Of a DNA stretch of 64,000 bases, positions 33,431-45,610 are shown one piece after another; the stretch's first letter is position 1, and each line of letters begins with the position of its first letter. The stretch comes from Lophius americanus (lineage: Eukaryota > Chordata > Actinopteri > Lophiiformes > Lophiidae): positions 2,115,501-2,179,500 of the forward strand of contig JBBDHG010000187.1 of assembly GCA_037951165.1 (NCBI GenBank), given 5' to 3'. A model generated the notes under the pieces. It was not told the origin of the DNA, ran no database searches, and saw only the letters and a program-made list of their open reading frames with translations. The translations under genes were made by a program, and so were the position numbers.

Positions 33431-35514
33431 GGTAATCTTAGCTGTTGAGTAATAAAGCAATTACTTTTCAATAATAAGAGTATTATTTCTTAGATTTTTG
33501 CAATAACCTGCTCAACACAGCTGCTCTCATCTCCATTGACCTGTGTGTGTGTGTTTGGTGCTGGTGGGAGCAGCAGGAACTCATCAGGTCCTGAGGAATG
33601 CCTTTTAGCCTAAAAGATTGGTCTGAGAGGTTGAAAGGAAGTGAGAATGATGTTCGCTTGGGGATCCTTGTCGGAGATGTATCTCCTGTAAAACTTTTAC
33701 AATACTTTGCTTGATTAGATGAGGGGTTTACTGAGATGCTTTTTTGGCTGCAATGTACAGAAGCAAAATAACAGTAGCTCTGCAATGCCATTGTTGACTC
33801 TGAGTAGGATTAGAGATTGCAGGAGGCTGAGTGACATTTAAGGCCTTAAGGAGAAAAGTATTAACAGAGGCTTTTGTGACGAACTTTGATCTCGACTTAT
33901 GCCCTTCCTTTTATCTTCTTCTTCCAAGTCCTTCACATCGAGCTGCACATTAAACATGTATGTGACTCTCTGCACCTTTGCTTCTTTGTAATACCTCAGT
34001 GGAAGTAATAATATGTTAGTATCCTTATAAATTCATGGGCAGAAAGGTTTTATTAGCTTCCAGATTTGCCTCAGATCACCTAAAGTGTGAATGGGTTTAT
34101 ATATTTCCTTGGATGTGATTCACATATTACAGATTTTTTAAATATCAAAGGAAGAGCGGGTATATGAAACAGTATTTTTGGATATTCTGTATGTAAACTG
34201 AAGAAAGCAAGTCAAAGTTTGTGCATAATGCTGGCATTTCTCTAAACAAGCAAGGGTCTATGAGTGGATGCTGACAGCTTAATCTACTACTGGAGACATT
34301 TCTGTAACTTTAACCCCGTAAACCCAATGAAAAACATGCACGGATTTATCTTGAAGATGTCTCAATGGGTGATATAATGCGTAGTAAAATGATACACCAT
34401 TACTTTGGTTTATGCTCTGCAATAAAAGTAAGACCTGTTCATGGCAAATATGGAGTCAGTTTATGTAAAGGAATGCGGGAGTCTTCAGTTAGTCACATGG
34501 TCTCGTTAGTCCAACATATTTAAACACTTTGGTATTTATGTTGCTAGATTCCAGTGTATCAGCGCTCACCTCACCTGCAATCTGGGTTCAGCAGAAACCC
34601 TCAGACCAGACTGGCTATATGTGACAGAACCAAAGGAAATGCCGCTCTCGCTGGTGACGACAGCTCGGTCTCATGTGAAGGCAGAGGGAGCAGGGATGAT
34701 TTGAGCATATAAGTACTGAAAGAAGAGGGGGAAAAAAGCTTTAAGATCAGTAAGAATCTGATTATGTCAAAAAAAGAACGCTGTGCTTTAGCTTAAAAGG
34801 GGTGGTCAGCCTCTCCTCCTACTTCCCCTCACAGTAACCATTGTGGAGAAGTGGCTGCCAAAGCCACAGCTCTTATAGAGGAAACTGTGACCAGCTGTGA
34901 TGCAGCTGCCGACACTTGACACTCCAGCATCACGGTATTTTTAATGTGCTATCCTGACCTGGAAATTTATGCCTCAATTCTCCTTACCTCATATCTGATA
35001 CACTTTTACCTCAGCACTGAGTCAGCATAGCTAAACAGTGAGCGGCATTGTTTGGCAATATGTGATCCTTGCCCACTTACAGCTGTCAACAGAAAGCCAC
35101 ATGGAATTTCCCCTGTGCTTTGGTAAATGTCATGTCTGAATAAGTAAAGGCTGAGAGATGTGATTTTTACCCTTCTGACGACTACTGTGTGGATTTGTTG
35201 TTGCGGCCCTCGGGTCGACTGTACACAGGATGTGATGAATATATTTTTCAACCAGTAATCAGTGACCACTCAATTACAGACTAATCAATCAAGTCAATGA
35301 GTCTGTCTGGCCGGTTGTGGCCACTTCACATCTAACCCACTGCATCTGTTTTCGGGTGATTCCACATCCTCAGTCGTTTGATTCCAAACAACAAACTTTT
35401 TTTTTTCTAATTTTCTCCCAATTCTACACACATATGTCCGGTGCTTTTGGAAGGGAGGGACTTGGTTCTGATCAGTGTTGGATGGCGAGGTAACATGGGT
35501 ACACAGAATAGGAA
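33431..35514. other. Long non-coding stretch, no gene seen
   Basis: A 102-codon minus-strand frame at 33483-33791 has no known domain. 34830-34980 (TGCAGCTGCCGACACTTGAC, CACGGTATTTTTAATGTGC) and 35290-35380 (TCTGTCTGGCCGGTTGTGG) have a conserved look without proof. Confidence 0.35.
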
Positions 35515-35860
35515 TACTGCACTAATTCATTATGTTTTATAAACTTGAACTCCTCAAATTAAATGTGATGTTTTGTCCAAAAATACAGTGTTTTTAAAAC
35601 TAAAATAAAAAAACTCCCCCTGATGAGTAAAATATGAACTTTTAGATCAACCAACGGGTGAGTAATTGCACGCAAAAACATTTGGAGATTCAGCTCCTCT
35701 TAGTGTTGTAAATATACAACCAAAATTTCAAAATGATCCATGTAACAGTTTTTGAGTTACAGTGTCAAGATGAAGGATCTGTGGTTCCAGCAGACGCAGA
35801 CATGATGACCATTCCATAATATTCCCAACTTTTTGGGGATATAATTAGCTTTTATTCCTG
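35515..35860 (+). repeat. CTCCCCCTAGTG repeat family, copy D
   Basis: AACTCCTCAAATTAAATGTG, AAACTCCCCCTGATGAG, CAGCTCCTCTTAGTGTTG, AAATGATCCATGTAACAG, GACCATTCCATAATATTCCC and CTTTTTGGGGATATAATTAG. Internally deleted but retains a clear 3' terminus. Confidence 0.7.
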
Positions 35861-36002
35861 GCCTGGAAATCTACACTTTTAAACCCTCTTTCAACAACAC
35901 TTAAAAAAACAGAAGGGTTTTTGAACCACCTTCTATTTGTCAGTGTCGTGATTCAATGTGATATTCTGACATGTCTTTAGCTGTGAGTGGAACGTAACAA
36001 GG
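35861..36002. other. Short unique spacer
   Basis: No feature recognised between the repeat and the Tc1-like element. Confidence 0.4.
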
Positions 36003-36830
36003 TACAGTCATGTGAAAAAGGTCTGGACCCCCTCCTGGTTTCTTCTGTTTTACCTTGTATATCTCATAATAAACTGTGTCAGATCTTCAAACAAAGTCTG
36101 ACTTCAAACAAGGCAATTATCAAATTACTCATTTTAACTCATAATTTTATGGAACCAATTTTCACATTTTCAAAAGCCGGATGTTGGCCCGTGGGCATCA
36201 ACAGTAACACGCAATGCCAAAACAAAACATTTCTTTAAAAAGATTAGGAAGAAGGTGGTTGAAATAAGTCTGGGAAGGTAGCTCTGGGACCCCGCAGATC
36301 CATGTGAATTCTGCTCACTAGAGGAATATGCTTAAGGATGATGTCAGTCTGATGTCGGTCTAGGAGTTGAGGAGTTCAACTAGGATATGCAGTGAGGCAA
36401 TAATCCAGAGCAGAGGTGTAAATTTAACTCAGAATGATTCAAAAGGTCTTAAACATTACAATTTCTCGAGTTGCCTAGTAAAACGCTGGACCTGAACCCC
36501 ATCGAGATGCTATGGAGGGACCTTAAAAAAGCAGTTCATCCTCACAAAACCTCCGAAGTGGCAGCACTAAAGCCTCTCTGAAAAGAGGAGTGGGCCAAAA
36601 TTCCACCACAGTGATGTCAGAGACTTATCTCAAGTTATCAGAGGCATTTGTTTGCAGCTGTTGCTGTTGTAAGAGGCGCAAAGAGCGATTAATCTCAGGG
36701 TGTTGAATTCTTTACGTGTTAGTTATTCAGGTATTGTATAACCTTCTTGCCTTATTAAATAAAATTATAATTTAAAACATGTATTTTGTATTTACATGAG
36801 GTATTTTTGATACCAGACTGGATAGGTAGA
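36003..36830 (+). mobile_element. Tc1-like transposon, deletion derivative
   Basis: The left end reads ACAGTCATGTGAAAAAGG. Further in, CTGGACCTGAACCCCATCGA and GATGCTATGGAGGGACC encode a degenerate LDLNPIEMLWRDLKKAV, the conserved D-L-N-P-I-E block of Tc1 transposases that carries the third catalytic acidic residue. The 3' UTR TAAATAAAATTATAATTT and TTTGTATTTACATGAGGT follows. Stops and loss of the N-terminal two-thirds make it inactive. The right end is diverged. A minus-strand relative of this 3' region is at 54640-54990. Confidence 0.75.
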
Positions 36831-36959
36831 TCTATATACCAATTTAAATTGACTGCATTAAATTCATGAAATCTCCATATTTAGGGTCAAACACAAGAAA
36901 AGCTGGTTTCCTACTTTTTCATTCATTCTTTTCCTGCATCCGACGCATCTCCATAAGAC

Positions 36960-37200
36960 TTTTTCTGTGACGTTCGTTTACATGCACTTTTATTTCCCCT
37001 TTTCTTTCAACTCCACTCGGTTGGTGTGGGTTTTTCATGACATTTCTGTAATTATAGCCAAATGGCGTTTCCCTCGATTAGCCCAGCAGCTGCGTACGTT
37101 TAATTCCATACAATCAAAGTGTCCTGTTCAGCTGCTGGCCGTCATAGCTACCAGGGCTATTTGTCACAGCGGACATGAAAGAAGCATTTAGCGGCAGTAA
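36960..37200. promoter_or_regulatory. Candidate enhancer (homeodomain, E-box and TCF-like sites)
   Basis: TTCTGTAATTATAGCC, CCCAGCAGCTGCGTACG, TACAATCAAAGTGTCC (TCF/LEF-like WWCAAAG), TTCAGCTGCTGGCCGTC and GAAGCATTTAGCGGCAG. This is one of the least repeat-like, most motif-dense blocks here. A 74-codon open frame (36967-37191) covers it but lacks splice support. Regulatory role is inferred. Confidence 0.4.
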
Positions 37201-38344
37201 AGATACCGCTCATCTTATTTCTCTGAATTATGACTTATTTAGAGAAGAAAGACGTATAACATTCCAAAAACAGTGGTAGCGCTGCAGACAATACTTCCAC
37301 AGCCACAGTAACCACCTTTGAAAGGAATTTCTGTAGTGTGACGCCGGTGCAGCCACAGAGTGGATGTTAGAGTCGGACATCCCTGTTGGGAACCTTAGAA
37401 AAGAAACCCGGTCAGACACATACAAGAGCATAACATTTCCTAAGCTGACACTAGTGGAAGAAATACTGCCTAAGTGTTACCTGATATTCTGCACCCCTGT
37501 GTCATAGCTTCCTCCAGATGGGCTTGTGACCTCCACAAAGGTCATAGAGTTTGGTGCGTGATCCCATGACCACCCCCGCAAAAGTCAGAGCACCAGCTTG
37601 TTTTTGTTTTTGGACCCCTGGTGTTTTGACTGGGTTAAATGTGTGCCAAGCTTAGAGTGAGCTCAGACTTTTACATAAATGAACTAATCAGTGGAGCTTA
37701 ATAAAAACACACCGAGCTCAGATTAGTTAAGAGGAATGGCTTCACACTGACGACATAGTCTTTTCTCTCCCGCTTTTACATCTGCAGAATCATATTTGTC
37801 ACTTTCAAACTGCCTGAAGTTCAATATCAGGACGGGTTGCATAATACCATAAGTCCATTTCTTTTTCAAGGAACCTCCTGGCCTTTCTTTCATAGGAGAA
37901 ATACTACAAAAATGGGTTATAGGATATAAATGCAAGAAGCCTGTCGGGTAGAGTGAAATATATTTGTTGTCATAAAAAGAGCAGTAATATAAAACTCTCT
38001 GGCCTCTTAAAACTGTCCGTCTGTATTCAACCGGGAGAAATTATTTCATTTTTTTGGATGCAAGTTAGGATTTTTAATGCCATGAATAAAACTCAGTTAA
38101 ACTGATTCCATTTCTGGAGACCAATATTCTTTACTTTGAGAAAAAGCATGCATTGAAATTTCTTCACATTTCTTCACATCTTCTTCTTTTATCTGATAAG
38201 TCCCACTTGTTCAGCCTCATTCTGAATGTTGGTCCACTTTATTGGACACGGTAGGTCGAGTCCTCAATGCCAGGCTTGTCCTGTATCCTGGAGACAAGAG
38301 GCCTAAACACTTCATCTTGAATTTAGTGCAGTAGTTAAACTATT
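37201..38344. other. Non-coding stretch, nothing recognised
   Basis: Unique sequence; short minus-strand frames at 37228-37431 and 37723-37935 without recognisable domains. Confidence 0.4.
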
Positions 38345-38640
38345 CTGAAGTAATTATGAGCCATTAAATGAAGAGTGGGATCGCCCTGTCGCTGTAAGAG
38401 CAAAAAGTCGCTCCACATGAAGGTGATTGCAGGAGACGCATGGGCTTGAGTGCCCTGGCTGCAGGCCGATGGATTTTCAAGGCGGGCGGACCTCCCACAG
38501 TGGAACTCTGAGGGCTAATGACATGAATGTGCATCAAGGCTGCTTTACACTCAAGCATGGATACGTGTTGGACATGATCGCACGCACATCACAGACGAGT
38601 GTATCATCCCTTCAGAGCTTGCGAGCCACGGTGATTTAGT
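38345..38640. promoter_or_regulatory. Candidate conserved non-coding element
   Basis: GAAGTAATTATGAGCC, GGGATCGCCCTGTCGCTG, AAAAGTCGCTCCACATG, GGGCTAATGACATGAATG and TGTGCATCAAGG (octamer-like). CpG-containing unique sequence covered by short open frames on both strands. Inferred. Confidence 0.35.
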
Positions 38641-39489
38641 TCAGTGTCACATTAAGTGAAGTCACTCAAACTTCAGTCTGAATGAGGGCATTTGGCACCA
38701 GCCCAAACATACCATGCCAGGCTTTTATTCCCCCCCATTTATTAATCATAACTAAAAAAAAAGTTACAAAAAGTAATAGGCCCAGACCCAGAAACTAGAA
38801 AAGTCAAATGTACGTTTTTTTTTCCTTTTAGCAGAGAAATAGTACCTGGCTATGGATCAGTTGAATTTGGGTGATTAAAATACAAAGTAAAGTTCCTGAT
38901 AATCACAATAACAGCTCCAGAGAGGGCTGGAAAAGAGAAAGCCACCAGGGTAGATTCAGTCACCATACCACCACAAATCAGTCTCATGAACCAGCTCCTC
39001 AACACACACACATATCCACGCAGCAGCACAGCGCTGTTAGGTGCTGCAGTAATGTGGTTCAGTGTCACCACACCCTTGTTTTGCAACCCGACTCTCAGAA
39101 ACGATCTAGTGTAAATCTGTGGTCATCAATATTCCTTACTTTAACAACCGAGCTAATGAAAATAACAAAATAATAACAATAAAAGCAGAAAAAGTATCTG
39201 CTGGGTTTAAATCATGTTCTGGGGCCATTCCATGTGCGGATTTCCACCCACAGTCGAAAAAACATGCAATAGATATAATTTAGTGAATTGTAAATAGTTT
39301 TAAATGTGAGCATGAATGGTTGTTCTATTGTATCTGCCCCCTAATGAACTAATGCCTCCTCCAGGATGTCCCCCATCTCTCAATTAAGCTCAGATGGGAT
39401 AATAATAACAACTTTCTTTATCTGCATTGGACACTAAATACCAGAAATACAACTCAAAGTGTATCACAATCAATAAACTATGTGTACGC
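38641..39489. other. Non-coding stretch, nothing recognised
   Basis: A 100-codon plus-strand frame (38871-39173) has no known domain. Remainder AT-rich. Confidence 0.4.
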
Positions 39490-39880
39490 TGTCGTCACGG
39501 ACAGCAGGGGTACATCCCTGAAAAGTCCCCAATCCCCTGCATTGTCTAAGCAATCCTTGTGGTTGAACAAATTAAATGTGACATTATGTTTACAGTATAT
39601 CTCATAAAAAATCCCCCCTAGTGAGAAAAATATGTAATTTCAGAAAGACATATGACATATTGAAGATAGCTCTTCTCCAGTTGATTCATATGCACCGAAT
39701 TTGGACTTAATCTGACCAACTGTTGAGAAATTATGACCTGAAAACTTCTGGAAATATAGTTCTCCCTAGTGTCAGAAATATACAACTACTCTCCCCCAAA
39801 ATCAATCCACTCATTCCTCGTGCTGAGGTTTACGCGGGTATAAACATTGAAAATGATCCATGAAATATGAGGGTGACTAC
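39490..39880 (+). repeat. CTCCCCCTAGTG repeat family, copy E
   Basis: GGACAGCAGGGGTACATCCC, GAAAAGTCCCCAATCCCC, CCCCCCTAGTGAG, GTTGATTCATATGCACCG, ATTTGGACTTAATCTGACC, TCTCCCTAGTGTCAG, AAATCAATCCACTCATTCC, GCTGAGGTTTACGCGGG, AAATGATCCATGAAAT. The 3' terminus is missing. Confidence 0.75.
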
Positions 39881-40004
39881 TGGCATGTCTTTTTTAGAAG
39901 TTTTGAATTTCTTATTCATACATGAATATTGTTGACAAATTGTTAAAGGTGAAGAAGTGGTCAAACGTAGAGGAACATGACTTTATGTTTGAGTTCATGC
40001 TACT

Positions 40005-40500
40005 CATCTGACATGAAGAAAAAAACTCACAACTCGATCGATCCCATGGCCAGTGTGCAGCAGCAGCAGCAGCAGCAGCAGCCCAGGCCTCTCGATTCTG
40101 AACATCAGAGCGGCTCAAAGTCCGACACTCAGAGTGAGAAACACTTCACTCATTCTGCTGCACTCTTCAGACACGACCTCTTCTCCTCCCTATGGTGGCG
40201 GTGTGCTGGAGTTGTTGCTGTGCTGACCGTAGAGGGGCTGCTCCTAACTACCAGACGGATGTGTTTAAATTAGTGTCATCCCACGACACATTCAGTCACT
40301 GATGTATTTGAGGACGTTCGGACACAATGGCACCGAAGCACAGAAGCAGAAATACCATAACAAAACCTGGACTCAGCCGAGAAAACTCTCCTCAGCGCTG
40401 CTGTCAAACACCACAGTCCGCCACATCACTCCACAGGAGGACACACCACGCCCCCGGACTGTTCCTCCTTGAAGAACAACACATTTCATTTGGGTAAGGT
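40005..40500. other. CAG-tract region with short open frames and donor-like sites
   Basis: Contains a perfect (CAG)8 at 40058-40081. The plus strand is open from an ATG at 40012 to 40273 (poly-Gln, then a hydrophobic stretch). A second plus frame runs from a good Kozak ATG at 40327 to a stop overlapping the donor-like G|GTAAGG at 40494-40500. On the minus strand, GGCCATGGGATCGATCGAG is followed at once by GTGAGT. None matches a known protein. It could be a first exon or promoter region, or simply a microsatellite in unique DNA. Confidence 0.25.
40058..40081. repeat. (CAG)8 trinucleotide repeat
   Basis: Eight perfect CAG units. Confidence 0.98.
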
Positions 40501-40774
40501 CAGTTTGGATCATTTGTGTCACGCTGAGTTTACACTGAGAGGAGTTTTGGTGAAAATGAAATGTTTAGACGCGCTAGCAGCTTGACTCAATGGAGTTTGC
40601 ATTATCAAGCTGCTGAAGGTTCCTCCAATTTAAACCAGACCGAAGTACATGAAAGCCTATTTCCTGCTTCCGATTTGATGAAAGCTGATTATTTTAGCAA
40701 TCCAATGACTTTTGATCCAGCCTCTTGTATTTTCTTCTTTTTTTTTTTGAAAAATAGCACTTTGTGAGCCTGTA
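40501..40774. other. Short non-coding stretch
   Basis: A 68-codon open frame at 40561-40767 has no recognisable domain. Poly-T at about 40738. Confidence 0.4.
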
Positions 40775-41210
40775 GATTATTCAAAAGTCCCCAATACTCC
40801 ACATTGTACAAGCAAACCCCCAGGTTTAACTCCTCAAATTGCACGAAAACCAGTGTTTTATGTAATAATCCTTCCTACTAGTGAGTAGTATATGAACGAT
40901 TAGAGTCAAATATTATATACACAAGATAAATCCCCTTGAATTTATTCATTTGCACCAGGATGGACTAATTAGGACCAACCGTTAAGAAATAACGGCTCAC
41001 AAATGTTTGCAGATAAAGTATACAATAAGTATACAAATATAAAACTGACCTTTCCAAAAACCAGTCCAGTTCTTCCTCACACTAAGGTCTGTGTGGGTAT
41101 AAAATCTGAAAATGAATCCATGAAACAGTTTTTAAGTTATCATGTTATCAGGCCAATATACGGAAAGAACTGATTCCATAATACCCGCCAACTTATCGGG
41201 GTTATAATGA
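40775..41210 (+). repeat. CTCCCCCTAGTG repeat family, copy F
   Basis: TTCAAAAGTCCCCAATACTC, TTGTACAAGCAAACCCCC, TCCTACTAGTGAG, GATTAGAGTCAAATATTATA, CCAACCGTTAAGAAATAAC, CCAGTCCAGTTCTTCCTC, ACACTAAGGTCTGTGTGGG, GATTCCATAATACCCG, TTATCGGGGTTATAAT. One of the best-preserved copies. Confidence 0.8.
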
Positions 41211-41284
41211 AAACCAAATAAAAAACGTAACTAAAGTTTTTTGTGTGTTTTAACGACATTTTAATAGATATACTTCATAAACTG

Positions 41285-41720
41285 CGGGACTCTTTGCTCA
41301 TTAATTTACATATGTATGACCGTCTGGGCAGAGCAGGAGCTGACCTACAAGGCCCTGATGTGATGTAGAAAAGTAACCCTCCCACCCTCACACACTCCCC
41401 CCTGCTGGTCACTCATGAATGTACCTCTAATTGAATTCACTGGAAACAAACGAGTGTTAATTGGGAGGATAACGAAGACTGCAGCCAACTATTCATAGGC
41501 CGGCCTTCAAAAGGGGGGAGGCCCCCTGCCCACCGCATGCCTGTTCTTCTCAGCAGGAGGAGGTCTATGGGGGGCTGAGGGGGTACAGGGAGGAGGCGCT
41601 ACGGTTCTTTGTGCTCCTTTTCTTTGGGAGGAAGCAATAAAGCAATAAAAAGGCCTTGGTAGTTGATTCTTCTGTGCTGAGTCCCCCCCTATGCTCCTGT
41701 GTGAAAGGGGGCCCTGTGAC
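41285..41720. promoter_or_regulatory. Candidate conserved element followed by a G-rich patch
   Basis: TTTGCTCATTAATTTACATATG, TACCTCTAATTGAATTC and GAGTGTTAATTGGGAGG provide TAAT cores. 41510-41605 then has several G runs (GGGGGG, GGGGG, GGG within about 25 bases at 41569-41595), a possible G-quadruplex. Inferred. Confidence 0.3.
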
Positions 41721-41750
41721 GGATCATAACCGCAAACAACAACAAGGCAT

Positions 41751-41796
41751 ATGTGTGTGTTTGTGTGTCTGTGTGTGTGTGTGTGTGTGTATATGT
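41751..41796. repeat. (TG)n microsatellite, interrupted
   Basis: TG units broken by TT and CT. Confidence 0.95.
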
Positions 41797-41970
41797 GATC
41801 GCTAGTATTTCATTCCATCCTGATTGTGATTCTCAGCACTACTACATCCCGAAAGCAATACTCCGTTATTATACTTTTAGGCATTTAGCGAGGCAAACGC
41901 TAAGCAAGAAATCCATAAATATATCAATTATTCAACAAGTTGTGTCATCGCTATGAAAACACCTCCACAT

Positions 41971-42001
41971 GCACACACACACGCACACAGACACACACAT
42001 A
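41971..42001. repeat. (CA)n microsatellite, interrupted
   Basis: CA units broken by CG and AG. Confidence 0.95.
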
Positions 42002-42529
42002 CATTTTTGACTCGATATCAGCTGTATTTTATCCAGTATTGGAAGTGGCCGGCAGGCCCTTTACCAGATGCGTTGGATATTACTTTTGTTTGTTTTATTG
42101 CATCCCTACAGTCGTCTGCCAATATTTAAAAAGAACGAGGCAAACGTCTTTAAATAGTCTTGGCCTAGTGGTATTTAATTGCTTTGTTATAAATTCTTAA
42201 TGACATAAGATGATCTGAACTAGAAATGGAAATAAACAACTAGAGGCAGCTCAGTCCTTCTGTTTATTAAGATAAATGGATAAAAAAAATATTCCAATAA
42301 TAGCCTAGCCATAGTTTTTTTCATCTACGCTGAACATTTGTCTCTAGCTTTGTATTATTAATGTTTCTTTCCAATTAGTGTTAATCTTTATCGGTTCATT
42401 TTAACACATAAGGACCAACAACTCCTTCAAATGTAATGGAGATGATTCCTTATATAGATTTTGTCTTGATTTTTAGCTCACAAAGTCCCCAAGAGACATC
42501 AACTAAAAGCCCCATGCAGTCATTTGGTG
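42002..42529. other. Non-coding stretch, nothing recognised
   Basis: AT-rich unique sequence. Confidence 0.4.
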
Positions 42530-42605
42530 AGCACTGAGCACCAGTGGACATTTGTGCCTAAATGTATAGAAATTCCATAAAGGCCTTCCTGAGTTAGCCA
42601 TTATC
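42530..42605 (+). repeat. Small fragment of a common fish repeat
   Basis: GTGGACATTTGTGCCTAAAT, AGAAATTCCATAAAGGCC and TTCCTGAGTTA match the phrase 'gacatttgtgccaaatttgaagaaattccc...ttcctgagatatt' of a widespread fish repeat from memory. Confidence 0.5.
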
Positions 42606-45284
42606 CATGACTCGACATTGTCTCTCTGAAAACAAGTTCTCAACCTTTGTCTCTCCTAATGGAGCACAGCAGCACTCAATCACCTCCAGCGTGACCCTGG
42701 ACTATGGCAGGAGTTCAAAGCTATGCATGGTAGAAGAAAGTGTCCGATCCCCTCTGTGTCCAACTGCCTCCCTCGCTGGCATCCATCTTCGCTCCATATA
42801 TCATAGGTAAACATTATCCATGAAGGGGATTACTCCACAGGGAGACTGCAGCCATTCCCAGCATAAAACTGGTTTCAGGTGCTGCCTCTGGTGCTCTCCA
42901 TAGGTATCCAGTGAGTAATGGACACCCTCTTGCCACTCGCTGCCCTTTCTTATCTACTGTATAGTCGGGGGATGCTCACTCACTCACATAGACAGGTACA
43001 CACTCTATCAAACAAGAATTCTCTTTCAGTTCTTACTTTTGATGCTTTCTGGAAGTTTAACCAGGAGGTCAGTATTCAAAAGAGGAATTTTGGATAGTGA
43101 CCTGCTTGGCAACAGATTGGCCTCTGGACTGTGGCATGTCCTTCTTTCCATGGGCGATGTAATGTACTCTCCAGAATTTTTCATAATATCTTTATGCTTA
43201 GTTTTATTTCATTGAGCTCTGCAGAGTTTCTTTTTGTCTATATCGATGGTAGTCTTCATGTTCCCATTGGCATCTGCGTGTTGTACAGCAGTGAGCTCCA
43301 GCTACACCGGGGTGGACAGATGATTACACTTCATTGGCCTCACGGTGCTAAAAGCCGATGTCACAGGGTTGTGTTAAAACATGGGAATGATTTTCACAGT
43401 TGATACAATGGTGGAGGAAGAGATGAAGTTTGATTTTAAGTTGTGAAGAGATAGAGATCCAGGATATAGAAGCATCAAGTTTCAGTCATACATAAAGTAT
43501 TTTCCCAAAGCTCTGAGAGTCATAAAGTTGTGTTGTGGCAAAGTTCAGATGAGCCTTTTAGCTCCATGTCTTTAGAACAGTGGAGTGATCTCTGACCTCT
43601 ATTGAGGGAAGAGAAGTGTGCAGTTCCTTGGATGTTTTGGAAGCTCAGCCACTTCTGGAAAGCTTCACTATTATTCCGTCTCTCCTCCGTTTGTAGAAAA
43701 TGTGTCTCACTGGGAATCTCTGGTGTCACGATTTTCCAGAAGAGTCAATACAGAAAAAAGTGAGAGTACAAAAAAGAGTTTACCGTACAATCCATCCATC
43801 CATCATCCATCCTTGATGATAATCATCTGTTTGCTTTTTCTCACGCAACAAGACTGAAGTTTTGGACAAGGATTTGTTGAACTAAAAACGAGAATAGCAG
43901 TTGTATTTTATGCGTATACAATAACTAATTTGATGTAATAAATCATCACGGAATAATCTCGTGTCTACAGCAGCCGAGTACTACTCTTCACTTCTCTCCC
44001 TTCAAACAAGTCTAACATGCCTCAAACATAATCCTCCTGTGATCAGCTCCTCCCCCTGAGAGCTCCAATTCAAGAAATTGACACTAAGTATTTTCAAACT
44101 CAGGTCATTTGAAATTCCCCTTAATGTGAAGGCAGAAATTCAATTCTGTTATCAAAGCGTACCTGTTACATGCATCCATCTGTCGCATGATGTCATGTCT
44201 GAAGCTTATCACGACTGTTTTCCCCTGATTGGAAAAAGCTGAGACTTTCTGTAAATCCTGCCAGGACTGCATCAAGAGCCTTATGACTAAATCTCACAAA
44301 GAATGAACATTAACATTGCACAAAGGCAATTTGTGGTGCCCAAAGGTGAACCCAACCTGTGATGTGTGAGACTTGTGGAAGTAGAGAAACGGTGATGGCA
44401 GAGTTCTGAGTGTGGATACAGGCCAGTGAAATATAACTCTAGCCTGGAGACCTGCCGACCGGGGCATTTGTCCCAGAAATGTCCCAAAAGTATCCTATTA
44501 TTCCCACACAAAATGTATTCCTCTATCATCACTTCACTTTGGTCTTGTTTGATCCTTCCATATCAGTTTAAAGCCGTTCTCCTTGAAAGGCTGCTGTTTT
44601 TCCCCCTTCTACATTCCTGTATCAGGAGTACACAGATGTAATAATGTTCATATCCTGGTTCTGCAGCATAAAGTCTTTGATGATCGAAGCTCTCGGGCAC
44701 TCCCAACTCATCAAAGACCTCCAGCAGAACCATAGCCCAGCTCCAACAAATCACACGCAAAGTTTAGGCAAAGGCTCGAAGGAGATGTTCCATATAAAAG
44801 CTTGTCTGAACACCTGAAATAGCAAAGTACAGGAATGGGAAATTCCCATCTCCTCAGAAAGTCATGTTGATGCCCCCTGAGGGTTTCAAGGAGCCCCTTC
44901 TGGTGTGTTATTACTGGTCTTAAACATGTAAGTCATGATAGTGCTCAGACCCCCCACAAGTGTCACTACAGGGATGTGACAAACTGATATTGATTGAGAC
45001 TTAACATATTTGTTAAAAAGCTGCTTAATGTGAAAGCAAACATAAATGACTCTTATTTTATTAACGTTTTGAATGTTTACATACAAATACATAGTTATTG
45101 CATTTTGAGATAGGGCTAGTTTTTCCAGATCGACCAGATAGATTGTGATGAAACATGATAAAAAAGTTGTTGAGGAATAAATGGGCGTGGCCAGATTTTT
45201 TTTCACCCACTTTTTTTTTAGTGTTCCTTTTGACAGTTTGTCTGTCAAAACCATTTGGCAGATTACCATTAAATGTTTGAAACG
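42606..45284. other. Long non-coding stretch, no gene seen
   Basis: Unique sequence with a (CCAT)n-like patch at about 43792-43815. A 127-codon minus-strand frame at 44886-45269 is AT-rich and has no domain. 42840-42930 is unique and moderately GC-rich. Confidence 0.4.
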
Positions 45285-45610
45285 GTTGGCATTTTCTGAA
45301 GGAAGGAATAAATGAGTTTCAGAGGAGAGCCAGATTAAGGAGCGGATTTAATTTTCAAATTGTATACCCACATAGACCTTAGTATGAGGAAGAGCAGGTC
45401 TGACTTTGGGAAAAGTCAGTTGTATATTTTTGACAGTATGGGGTTGATTTATCTCAAAAGTTTTGGGGCGATAATTTCTCAAAAGCTGGACCAATTCACT
45501 CCAAATTTGTTACAAATGAATCGTCTTGAGGAGATCTATCTTGTATATATCTATATCGTTTTTTTTCCACATTTTGGTGATATACCCTTTCTGTTGGGGA
45601 CAACAGCGTG
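45285..45610 (-). repeat. CTCCCCCTAGTG repeat family, copy H (reverse)
   Basis: Reverse complements of family landmarks: TTTTCAAATTGTATACCCAC, ATAGACCTTAGTATGAGG, GTTGTATATTTTTGACAG, ATAATTTCTCAAAAGC, ACAAATGAATCGTCTTGAGG, GATCTATCTTGTATATATC. Confidence 0.65.

Noticed and set aside
39977..40273. Poly-glutamine protein (+)
   Set aside because: Only a (CAG)8 tract in a short frame with no flanking homology; kept only as a low-confidence region note.
44886..45269. 127-codon open frame (-)
   Set aside because: AT-rich composition identical to background, with no recognisable motif.
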